From a bacterium (GTDB lineage Bacteria > BMS3Abin14), in the NCBI GenBank assembly GCA_022865845.1, contig JALHUC010000414.1:1-8063 (forward strand): DNA of 8,063 nucleotides, read 5' to 3'. Below the pieces are notes generated by a model that saw only the letters and a list, made by a program, of their open reading frames with translations, had not been told where the DNA came from and did no database searches. The position numbers were made by a program, and so were the translations under genes. Shown piece by piece: positions 1-5,105 of the stretch. Positions within the stretch are counted from its first letter, which is position 1; each line of letters starts with the position of its first letter.

Positions 1-1469
1 GCCAGGCGGCCTTCCCTTAAGACAGGGTGTTCAGCGGTAAAACCTGGACCGACCAGGACAAGGGGAACACGCCTCGTTGTGTGTGCGGTGTGCGGCGTTC
101 CGTTTGGGTCCAGCATCGACTCGGCGTTTCCGTGATCCGAAGTAATTATCAGCGCCCCACCTGACTCGATCACCATATCGGAGATCCGACCGACACATTC
201 ATCCACCTTCTCGATAGCGGTAACCGCGGCCTCGTAAACTCCAGTGTGCCCCACCATGTCCGGGTTGGCAAAGTTCACCAGGACAAAATCGTAACCCCCG
301 GAACGGAGGCGATCCACGAGCTTGTCGGTTACCTCCTCGGCACTCATCTGGGGTTTGAGATCGTAAGTAGGCACATCCTGCGGTGACGGAACAAGGCAGC
401 GATCCTCTCCGGGAAAAACCTTCTCTTCCCCGCCATTGAAAAAGAAGGTCACGTGGGCGTACTTCTCCGTTTCAGCGATCCTGAGCTGGGTCAAACCGTT
501 TTCACTGATCACCTCACCCAGAATTTCTGCATACTCCTGCGGTGGGAAAACAACCGGGTATGGGAATTTCTCATCATACCTGGCAAGACAAACATATGTT
601 GAAAGCTCAGGATATTTTGATCTTTCAAAACTTTTGAAATCCCGATCATTAAGAGCGTGACTTATCTCCCGGGCACGGTCACCCCTGAAGTTCATGAACA
701 CAACGCCGTCACCATCACCGATGACCCCAACTGGTCCACCTCTATCGCAAATAACAGTGGGCTGGATAAACTCGTCGGTCTCGCCTCTCTCGTAAGCCTC
801 CTTGACAGCTGACTCTCCAGAGACTGCCTCAAACCCCTGTCCTGATACGAGGGCGTTATAGCCTTTCTCGACCCTGTCCCACCTGTTGTCCCTGTCCATA
901 GGATAGAAGCGGCCTGCAACCGTTGCCAACCTGGCATTTTTCAGGGTAGCCAGGTGCTGCTGGATATCCTGGATAAAGCCCAGCCCGGAATTAGGCGGCG
1001 TGTCGCGGCCGTCCATGAAGGCGTGGACAAAAATACTGTCTACTTTATTTTTCGAAGCCATGGTGGCCAGAGCTTTTATCTGGTCAATGTGGCTGTGGAC
1101 TCCACCGTCAGACATGAGACCCATAATGTGGAGCCTTCCCGAGGCCCTTTTCACAGTGTTGAACGCATCAAGGAGGACCGGGCTTTCAAAAAACTCCCCT
1201 GACTGGATGGCCTTGTTGATTCTTGTGAAATCCTGATAAACGATGCGCCCGGCACCCAGGTTAAGGTGTCCCACCTCTGAATTACCGATCTGGTTGTCAG
1301 GAAGTCCCACATCAATTCCTGCTGCCTGAAGGGTCGTGGTGGGATAGAGGGAGGTCAACCGGTCCATGACCGGGGTCCTGGCCCCGGCGATGGCGTCCAT
1401 GCCTTCCCCGGTGGAAACTCCCCAGCCATCGAGAACCATTAATATGGTCGGGGTTTTTTTATTACTCAT
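1..1469 (-). CDS. gpmI: 2,3-bisphosphoglycerate-independent phosphoglycerate mutase, 3' end outside window
   Basis: Interconverts 3- and 2-phosphoglycerate in glycolysis and gluconeogenesis in the cytoplasm, using two Mn ions and a phosphoserine intermediate. The frame is open from the ATG at 1469 to the window edge (489 codons). The family is about 510-515 residues, so roughly 20-25 C-terminal residues are missing because the window ends, not because the gene is broken. It begins MSNKKTPTILMVLDGWG, with metal ligand Asp14. The phosphorylated Ser64 lies in a GNSEVGHLNLGAGR stretch. HAFMDGRDTPP (Met152) is the substrate-binding region. Asp404 and His408 are in NPDMVGH, Asp445 and His446 in SDHGNAE, and His463 in TPHTAHT. 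All key residues known for the Bacillus stearothermophilus enzyme are therefore present at nearly the same numbers. A good Shine-Dalgarno lies 7 nt upstream. The gene is last in the visible operon, after a 210-bp repeat-filled spacer, and its start sits in an inverted repeat. Confidence 0.97.
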   Translation of the reverse strand, partial: MSNKKTPTILMVLDGWGVSTGEGMDAIAGARTPVMDRLTSLYPTTTLQAAGIDVGLPDNQIGNSEVGHLNLGAGRIVYQDFTRINKAIQSGEFFESPVLLDAFNTVKRASGRLHIMGLMSDGGVHSHIDQIKALATMASKNKVDSIFVHAFMDGRDTPPNSGLGFIQDIQQHLATLKNARLATVAGRFYPMDRDNRWDRVEKGYNALVSGQGFEAVSGESAVKEAYERGETDEFIQPTVICDRGGPVGVIGDGDGVVFMNFRGDRAREISHALNDRDFKSFERSKYPELSTYVCLARYDEKFPYPVVFPPQEYAEILGEVISENGLTQLRIAETEKYAHVTFFFNGGEEKVFPGEDRCLVPSPQDVPTYDLKPQMSAEEVTDKLVDRLRSGGYDFVLVNFANPDMVGHTGVYEAAVTAIEKVDECVGRISDMVIESGGALIITSDHGNAESMLDPNGTPHTAHTTRRVPLVLVGPGFTAEHPVLREGRL

Positions 1470-1501
1470 AGAAAAACTCCTGTTGATGAAAAAACCCCGA
1501 C
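1447..1501 (-). promoter_or_regulatory. 13-bp perfect inverted repeat enclosing the gpmI ribosome-binding site and ATG
   Basis: Plus-strand positions 1447-1459 (gtcggggtttttt) and 1489-1501 (aaaaaaccccgac) are exact reverse complements separated by 29 bp. In the mRNA the 5' arm (GUCGGGGUUUUUU) lies upstream of the Shine-Dalgarno, and the 3' arm is inside the coding sequence (about codons 4-8: Lys, Lys, Thr, Pro, Thr). The loop holds the CAGGAG and the AUG. Seven G-C/A-U pairs plus six A-U pairs could lower ribosome access. Half of each arm is an A or T run, so chance is not excluded, but the CCCCGAC part is not simple sequence. The function is inferred. Confidence 0.55.
1477..1482 (-). promoter_or_regulatory. 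Shine-Dalgarno of gpmI
   Basis: CAGGAG on the minus strand, 7 nt before the ATG at 1467-1469. It fixes the start of gpmI. It lies in the single-stranded loop of the inverted repeat 1447-1501. Confidence 0.8.
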
Positions 1502-1514
1502 TCGGGACGCGGGG
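1489..1514 (-). terminator. Terminator-like hairpin just upstream of gpmI
   Basis: On the minus strand CCCCG (1514-1510), a 10-nt loop, CGGGG (1499-1495), then six T (1494-1489). The stem is only 5 bp and the loop is large, so it is weak as an intrinsic terminator. It ends 19 nt before the gpmI ATG, leaving no room for a promoter between them, so if active it would be an attenuator of gpmI. Its 3' arm and U tract are also the 5' arm of the start-site hairpin 1447-1501, so the two structures exclude each other. Confidence 0.35.
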
Positions 1515-1663
1515 AAGGGGGGACGCGGTGACGCGGAGTGTGTTTAAAATTCAACTGGACGCGGTGACGCGGAGTTAATGCTTTACACCGTGTCTCCGGG
1601 TCCCATTGTCATACGGTTTTGTCCAAATTCACCGTGTCCCCGTGTCTCCGTGTCTCCGTGTCC
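1500..1663. repeat. Bipartite array of 8-bp units (GACGCGGN then CCGTGTCN) in the lapAB-gpmI spacer
   Basis: This fills most of the 210-bp spacer 1470-1679. On the plus strand the left half has G-rich octamers of the form GACGCGGN, including a perfect 19-bp direct repeat (ggacgcggtgacgcggagt) at 1521-1539 and 1557-1575, offset by 36 bp. The right half has the opposite orientation: accgtgtctccgggtccc (about 1587-1604) and four contiguous octamers at 1631-1663 which read on the minus strand as ACACGGAG, ACACGGAG, ACACGGGG, ACACGGTG. Left and right halves are complementary except for about one mismatch per unit (GACGCGG against GACACGG), so the transcript could form a long imperfect hairpin. No ORF with coding character is seen. 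A very poor promoter match (ATGACA 1607-1612, TGTAAA 1582-1587, 19-bp spacing) is all that suggests a separate gpmI promoter. Confidence 0.85.
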
Positions 1664-1667
1664 TGCC

Positions 1668-1680
1668 GCGCCTTAGGCGC
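1668..1680. repeat. Small GC hairpin at the lapAB stop codon
   Basis: GCGCC, TTA, GGCGC is a perfect 5-bp stem with a 3-nt loop, touching the stop codon (1680-1682) of the lapA/lapB fusion gene. No T run follows on the minus strand, so it is not a standard terminator. It could block 3' exonucleases. A similar small hairpin follows proA (5081-5093). Confidence 0.45.
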
Positions 1681-3020
1681 TACTCTTCATTCTCATACTT
1701 CGGGCTGTCTGCGGGGGTTGATCTTGGCTCCGTCAGGCCTGGCAGAGCAAAACTGTTCCAGAGTCCGCATGAATCACATCGGGACGCCCACCCGTCAACC
1801 GTGTGGTGGCAGTTCCCACAGATAAACCTGGGATGTAATCCGTCGGAGAGATCCACGTATAGACCAAACTCCTCGATAGCTTCCTTATATCTCTCTCTCC
1901 GCGCGTTTACCTCACCGAGAAGAGCGTGCATGAGGGGAGAATCATACCCCGTTGATTCCACCTTCTTAAGAGCCATATAACTTTCATCTACCATCTCCAG
2001 CCGCAGGCAGATCTTCCCGTAGAAGAGGTTAAGGAAAACGTCCTCCGGCGCGCTGTCAAGAAGGCCCCGGAAGGTCTCGATGAGCTTGCGGGGATTTTCC
2101 CTTTTGATCAGTTTTTCCTCCATAACCTGAAGGAATACGGGGTTATGGTGCCGGCTGTACCCCTCCGTCAGGACCTTAAGCCCTTCATCCACCTTACCGG
2201 ACCGGATGCGGGCCTCGCCGAGAGCAACGGTAGCAGCGGCAAAATCCGGAGACTCCTTGAGAATATCCCTGAGGGTCTTGACCGCCCTTTCCGCATCACC
2301 GTCATCCAGATAACCGGCAGCCACCTGGTAGCGAAGACCTAAAAGGTGTGACTGGGATTCCGGTTCTTTTCCAGCCGCCTTGATGAATTTCCGCTGAGTT
2401 TCCACCGCCCCTTCCCAGTCGCCCTGCTTCTCCTGGATATCCCTGAGGGCGACGAGAGCCGTCCGGTTGGAATCGTCCTTGGCGAGGATCTTATTCAGGA
2501 CTCCCACAGCCTCGGTCAACTGGCCTGCGGCAAGGTAATCGTCAATAAGAAACAGAAGAACCCTGAGGTTCCCCGGGTGCGCCTCAAGAGCCTTCTCATG
2601 AAGCTGAAGTGCTTTCTGGAACTCCCCCAACGCAAGGTAAACCGTACCCAACCTGAAGAAAGGCAAAAGAAACTCCGTGTCCTTCGCCACTGCCTCCTCA
2701 AGGAGTTTGACCGCCTGGTGCATTTTGCCCGAAAGGTGGGCATCCACACCGCGATTGTAAAGCTCCTCGGCCTTGGCCCGCTTTCTTTTCTTCATGCTGA
2801 CCTGAAAATTGTCATAGGATCTACGTATCCCCCGGATAGCCAGAAGAGCGAAAACAATGGCCGCTCCTATGCCCATGGACAGAAGAACAAGACCAACAAT
2901 GGGAAGTTCCACCATCTTGCCCTGCCACACGGTCAGATTGGTCGTTCCGTGGTTATAGAAGGCAAAATAGGAGAATAGGATGACGATTATCAGGACAACG
3001 ATCGTGGCCAGGCGGCTCAT
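1680..3020 (-). CDS. LapA-LapB fusion: membrane-anchored TPR protein with C-terminal rubredoxin-type metal site
   Basis: 446 residues. Residues 4-22 and 40-62 are two hydrophobic membrane segments separated by a short polar loop (NHGTTNLTVWQGKMVEL), the pattern of LapA (DUF1049). A basic stretch follows (KKRKRAK, 77-83). About 85-395 is a run of tetratricopeptide repeats, for example 121-147 (FFRLGTVYLALGEFQKALQLHEKALEA). The C-terminus has CGNC (401-404) and CDSC (415-418) with Trp411 and Trp421, matching the rubredoxin-like metal-binding tail of LapB (YciM). In E. coli LapA and LapB are separate proteins from adjacent genes, and LapB works with FtsH and YejM to set LpxC level and so lipopolysaccharide synthesis. 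Here both are one chain, presumably in the inner membrane with the TPRs in the cytoplasm. The start is fixed by GAGGTGA 6 nt upstream and by the ATGA overlap with the dksA-like gene. The LpxC role is inferred; an assembly scaffold for other envelope processes is possible. Confidence 0.85.
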   Translation of the reverse strand: MSRLATIVVLIIVILFSYFAFYNHGTTNLTVWQGKMVELPIVGLVLLSMGIGAAIVFALLAIRGIRRSYDNFQVSMKKRKRAKAEELYNRGVDAHLSGKMHQAVKLLEEAVAKDTEFLLPFFRLGTVYLALGEFQKALQLHEKALEAHPGNLRVLLFLIDDYLAAGQLTEAVGVLNKILAKDDSNRTALVALRDIQEKQGDWEGAVETQRKFIKAAGKEPESQSHLLGLRYQVAAGYLDDGDAERAVKTLRDILKESPDFAAATVALGEARIRSGKVDEGLKVLTEGYSRHHNPVFLQVMEEKLIKRENPRKLIETFRGLLDSAPEDVFLNLFYGKICLRLEMVDESYMALKKVESTGYDSPLMHALLGEVNARRERYKEAIEEFGLYVDLSDGLHPRFICGNCHHTVDGWASRCDSCGLWNSFALPGLTEPRSTPADSPKYENEE

Positions 3021-3376
3021 TTGGTCTCACCTCTCTTTTCCAGGTCTTCCTTGCACTGTGCGCAATATTTGGCATTGGGCCTGACCTTCAGGCGGCCTTC
3101 AGGAATATCTTCACCGCACATCTGACAGACACCATAAGTGTCATCCTTGATCCTGTCGATGGACTCATCTATTTCCCTGATCCGGAGGTTTATCTTCTCA
3201 GTCCACGCAAGGGAATAATCGGCAGTGTAACTGGCATCGGCAAGATCCGCCAGATCCATGGCCCCGGACCTGTCTTTGTTCTTTTCCCCATTTGCAACCC
3301 TTTGCAGTTCTGAAAGGAGATCCATTCTATCCTCGAGGAGCATTTTTTTATATTTTCCCAGGGTCTTGTCGTCCAT
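3017..3376 (-). CDS. TraR/DksA-family C4 zinc-finger regulator
   Basis: 119 residues. DksA-family proteins enter the secondary channel of RNA polymerase and, often with ppGpp, alter initiation at stable-RNA and amino-acid promoters. An N-terminal helix (about 4-28) and a second helix (about 50-78) would form the coiled coil. Between them DLADLA (41-46) fits the DxxDxA tip motif of DksA. The zinc finger has Cys84, Cys87, Cys105 and Cys108 (CQMC, CAQC, 17 residues apart). It is shorter than E. coli DksA (151 residues), lacking part of the N-terminal region, as is common for deltaproteobacterial members, so no symbol is assigned. AAAGGGA lies 9 nt before the ATG. The stop TGA overlaps the ATG of the lapA/lapB fusion gene, so the two are probably translationally coupled. 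A role in the stringent response fits its place downstream of Obg and RsfS but is inference. Confidence 0.9.
   Translation of the reverse strand: MDDKTLGKYKKMLLEDRMDLLSELQRVANGEKNKDRSGAMDLADLADASYTADYSLAWTEKINLRIREIDESIDRIKDDTYGVCQMCGEDIPEGRLKVRPNAKYCAQCKEDLEKRGETK
3027..3033 (-). promoter_or_regulatory. Shine-Dalgarno of the lapA/lapB fusion gene
   Basis: GAGGTGA on the minus strand, 6 nt before the ATG at 3018-3020, inside the 3' end of the dksA-like gene. It is a 7-base match to the 16S 3' end and the strongest ribosome-binding site in the window. Confidence 0.75.
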
Positions 3377-3377
3377 G

Positions 3378-3461
3378 AAATCGTTTCCCTTTCAGGCCGG
3401 CGATTTTATATCGGGTGTCTGTTTACCGGAAGTTTCTTCACTATTCCCTATTCCTTCACTT
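3378..3461 (-). promoter_or_regulatory. rlmH-dksA spacer with Shine-Dalgarno, weak hairpin, heptamer remnant and possible -10
   Basis: This 79-bp spacer is the fourth non-overlapping gap of any size. AAAGGGA (3386-3392) is the ribosome-binding site. It lies in the 17-nt loop of a 6-bp inverted repeat, aaatcg (3378-3383) and cgattt (3401-3406), which may be chance. At the rlmH stop codon are two CTATTCC heptamers (3441-3454) next to TTCACTT (3455-3461), resembling the larger arrays elsewhere. TATAAA within 3404-3411 on the minus strand looks like a -10 box, but no -35 box is found at proper distance, so a promoter is doubtful. Confidence 0.35.
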
Positions 3462-3914
3462 ATGATACGGCTCTCCCCGTATAATTGTAAAAGCCCTGTA
3501 CACCTGCTCCACCAGGAGCAGCCTTGCCATCTGGTGAGGGAGGGTCACAGCTCCCAGCGATATTGTCTGATCCGAATCGGTCAGGGCCGACCTGGCAAGA
3601 CCGTGGGGACCGCCGATGACAAAACTGATCAGGTCCACCGCATTGAACATCGCTTTTTCAAACCACGCCGCCAGTTCCTCCGAAGACAAGGTCCGGCCTT
3701 TTCTGTCCAGAGCCACCTTCAGATCAGCTTTGTGATGTTCCTTCTTCAACCTGCCGTAGGCAGCTTCGAGATCCTGTGCGCTCCCTGATATCTCCTTGGC
3801 GGAATCGCGGACCCGGATCGGTACATAATACCCTATTCGCCGGCTGTATTCGTCGATAGCCTCCCTGAAGTATGGTTCCCGGATCTTTCCAATTCCAAGC
3901 ACCTGGATCTTCAA
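3456..3914 (-). CDS. rlmH: 23S rRNA (pseudouridine-1915-N3)-methyltransferase
   Basis: 152 residues, the usual family length (about 155). RlmH uses S-adenosylmethionine to methylate pseudouridine 1915 in helix 69 of 23S rRNA on the assembled 70S ribosome. It is a SPOUT-fold enzyme active as a dimer. The signature parts are LDRKG (69-73), the SAM-binding FVIGGPHGL (98-106), LPHQMARLLLVEQVYRAF (125-142, the trefoil knot) and the C-terminal GEPYHK (147-152). The start is a TTG (3914-3912) giving MKIQVLGIGK, which fits family N-termini. GAGGAG lies 11 nt upstream, inside rsfS. The TTG overlaps the rsfS TGA as TTGA, so translation is probably coupled. The stop TGA falls in a short heptamer remnant. 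Confidence 0.96.
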   Translation of the reverse strand: MKIQVLGIGKIREPYFREAIDEYSRRIGYYVPIRVRDSAKEISGSAQDLEAAYGRLKKEHHKADLKVALDRKGRTLSSEELAAWFEKAMFNAVDLISFVIGGPHGLARSALTDSDQTISLGAVTLPHQMARLLLVEQVYRAFTIIRGEPYHK

Positions 3915-4279
3915 CTGGGCTTCATCTCCTCAACCGCAGTCGTAAGATCCAGCCTGGGAGCATCTATCCAGAGCCTTTCTATATCATAATATTCCCTGAC
4001 GGGTTCAAGGAAAACGTGGATGACGACTTCGCCGTAATCCAGAAGGACCCATTTACCCTCCCTGAACCCTTCCTCACCGAGAGCCTTGATCCCTACCGCC
4101 TTGTAGGCTTGATTCACGTTTTCGGCCACCGCTTGAGCGTGCCTGTCGGATGTACCGGTAAGGATCACAAAATACTCCGCGATAGAGGACATCCCCCTGA
4201 GGTCAAGAACCAGGGGATCAAGAGCCTTCTTATCCAATGCCGCGCCAACGGCCAGACGAGCCATATCTGTAGAGTTCAA
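3911..4279 (-). CDS. rsfS: Ribosomal silencing factor RsfS (Iojap/YbeB family)
   Basis: 122 residues. RsfS binds uL14 on the large subunit and blocks joining with the small subunit, saving energy in stationary phase or starvation. Visible family parts are LVLDLRGMSSIAEYFVILTG (23-42), GTSDRH (42-47), WVLLDYGEVVIHVF (77-90) and YYDIERLW (97-104). The start is uncertain. TTG at 4279-4277 has GGAGGG (4291-4296) 11 nt upstream and gives MNSTDMARLA. An ATG at 4264-4262 (Met6) has no well-placed Shine-Dalgarno. The TTG is preferred because it keeps the usual N-terminal length. The gene lies 19 bp after nadD and overlaps rlmH by 4 bp; nadD-rsfS-rlmH is a widely conserved block. Confidence 0.95.
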   Translation of the reverse strand: MNSTDMARLAVGAALDKKALDPLVLDLRGMSSIAEYFVILTGTSDRHAQAVAENVNQAYKAVGIKALGEEGFREGKWVLLDYGEVVIHVFLEPVREYYDIERLWIDAPRLDLTTAVEEMKPS

Positions 4280-4298
4280 ACCTTTTCAATCCCTCCAT

Positions 4299-4943
4299 TC
4301 ACACTGTTTGGGGCCGGTAAAGGCCCTTTTGCTGGATATACTGCGAAACCTCCACGGTAACAAGGTCCCGGATACTTTCGCCTTCAAATACCGCTTTTCT
4401 GATCATGCTTGAGGAGACATCCAGGGGCGAAACCTGTAGCGTTCTAAGGCTGCCGCCGCTGTCGTGCAGATAGGCATCTCCATTTGAAGTATAGCGTTCA
4501 GACAAGATTTTCGGAAGCGGGGACATCAGGTCCACCGAATATCCTGGACGGGTCAATACGACAAGGTGTACCTGGGCCAGGACATCCTCTGGACGGTACC
4601 AACTGGAGATCAGGGAATAAGCGTCCCCCCCCAGGGCCATCCAGATCGGGGCGCCTTCCGCTTCTTTACGCACCTCCTTCACGGTGTCGAGGGTGAAAGA
4701 GGGACCCTCCCTGACCAACTCTAAGTCCGAAGCCGTAAGGCCCGGGTATTCCTGGACAGCCAGCTGGACCATCTGCAGGCGATCCTCGGGCGAGGCCACG
4801 GGACGATCACGGTGAGGGGGTATTGCCGCCACCATCATCAGTACCTGATCAAGCCCGAATGCAGCTGCAAACTCCCCTGCGACACTGAGATGACCGACAT
4901 GGATGGGGTCGAAGGTGCCGCCGAAGATTCCGATCTTTTTCAC
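4299..4943 (-). CDS. nadD: Nicotinate-nucleotide adenylyltransferase
   Basis: 214 residues, normal for NadD. It joins ATP and nicotinate mononucleotide to form deamido-NAD, a step shared by de novo and salvage NAD synthesis in the cytoplasm. The nucleotidyltransferase signature GGTFDPIHVGH (8-18) is complete, including the HxGH-type histidines. PPHR (42-45) matches the usual substrate-site PxHK/R. GGDAY (105-109) followed by SSW (113-115) is the NaMN-binding region. SSSMIR (177-182) is the C-terminal ISSTxIR-type ATP motif, and YIQQKGLY (202-209) ends the protein as in relatives. The start codon is GTG with AAGGGA 7 nt upstream. An ATG one base upstream (4945-4943) is followed at once by TGA, so it cannot be the start. 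The first 18 nt of the gene are repeated in inverted orientation 20 bp upstream. Confidence 0.96.
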   Translation of the reverse strand: MKKIGIFGGTFDPIHVGHLSVAGEFAAAFGLDQVLMMVAAIPPHRDRPVASPEDRLQMVQLAVQEYPGLTASDLELVREGPSFTLDTVKEVRKEAEGAPIWMALGGDAYSLISSWYRPEDVLAQVHLVVLTRPGYSVDLMSPLPKILSERYTSNGDAYLHDSGGSLRTLQVSPLDVSSSMIRKAVFEGESIRDLVTVEVSQYIQQKGLYRPQTV

Positions 4944-4981
4944 ATCGTATTCCCTTCTTCACGGTGAAAAAGATCGGAATC
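4926..4981 (-). promoter_or_regulatory. 18-bp perfect inverted repeat hiding the nadD start codon
   Basis: Plus-strand 4926-4943 (gattccgatctttttcac) and 4964-4981 (gtgaaaaagatcggaatc) are exact reverse complements with a 20-bp spacer. One arm is precisely codons 1-6 of nadD. In mRNA the GTG start codon would be in the stem and the Shine-Dalgarno AAGGGA (4951-4956) in the loop. A second, competing fold exists: the upstream arm's CTTTTTCAC can pair with GTGAAGAAG in the loop (8 of 9 positions), which would free the start codon. An 18-bp exact match by chance at this distance is very unlikely. Confidence 0.8.
4951..4956 (-). promoter_or_regulatory. Shine-Dalgarno of nadD
   Basis: AAGGGA on the minus strand, 7 nt before the GTG at 4941-4943. 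It supports GTG as the start and lies in the loop of the 18-bp inverted repeat. Confidence 0.65.
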
Positions 4982-4984
4982 AGG

Positions 4985-5019
4985 AGGGGGGGATGGGGGG
5001 AGTGGGCGAGTGGGGGAAG
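4985..5019 (+). repeat. G-rich octamer array with G-quadruplex pattern
   Basis: G runs of 7 (4986-4992), 6 (4995-5000), 3 (5004-5006) and 5 (5012-5016) on the plus strand, separated by 2, 3 and 5 nt, satisfy the usual four-run quadruplex consensus. The 3' part reads as 8-bp units GGGGGAGT, GGGCGAGT, GGGGGAAG (4996-5019). The plus strand is the template strand for the operon, so a quadruplex would act on the polymerase rather than in the mRNA. Confidence 0.65.
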
Positions 5020-5048
5020 ACCTGACAACGGTCATATTGTTTTTCATC

Positions 5049-5080
5049 TCCCTCTCACCCTCTCTCCCTCTCTCCCTCTC
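5049..5080. repeat. Four tandem 8-bp units GAGAGGGA (minus strand) after proA
   Basis: Minus-strand units are GAGAGGGA (5080-5073), GAGAGGGA (5072-5065), GAGAGGGT (5064-5057) and GAGAGGGA (5056-5049). With the oppositely oriented G-rich array 4985-5019 and an unstructured centre 5020-5048, they fill the 162-bp proA-nadD spacer. Confidence 0.85.
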
Positions 5081-5093
5081 GTTCCGAAGGAAC
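5081..5093. repeat. Small hairpin after the proA stop codon
   Basis: GTTCC, GAA, GGAAC on the plus strand: a perfect 5-bp stem with a 3-nt loop, 12 nt after the proA TAG and directly next to the octamer array. No T run follows, so it is not a standard terminator. Confidence 0.4.
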
Positions 5094-5105
5094 AGCATTT
5101 GCGCG

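Noticed and set aside
1..60. Truncated gpmI as a pseudogene
   Set aside because: The frame stays open to the edge and all catalytic residues are present; only the window boundary cuts it.
1582..1612. Possible sigma-70 promoter for gpmI (ATGACA, 19 bp, TGTAAA)
   Set aside because: Spacing is too long, the -10 match is poor and it lies in the repeat array.
1500..1663. CRISPR array
   Set aside because: Units are 8 bp without unique spacers and no cas genes are present.
1606..1980. Plus-strand open frame over the end of the lapA/lapB fusion gene
   Set aside because: It is antisense to conserved TPR and CxxC codons and starts in the repeat array; no Shine-Dalgarno or family likeness.
3404..3432. 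Possible promoter for the dksA-like gene around TATAAA
   Set aside because: No hexamer near 17 bp upstream resembles a -35 box; one AT-rich patch is not enough.
4311..4330. GGGCC hairpin followed by TTTT on the plus strand, like a terminator
   Set aside because: It lies inside the nadD coding end and no plus-strand gene precedes it; the minus strand has no T run after it.
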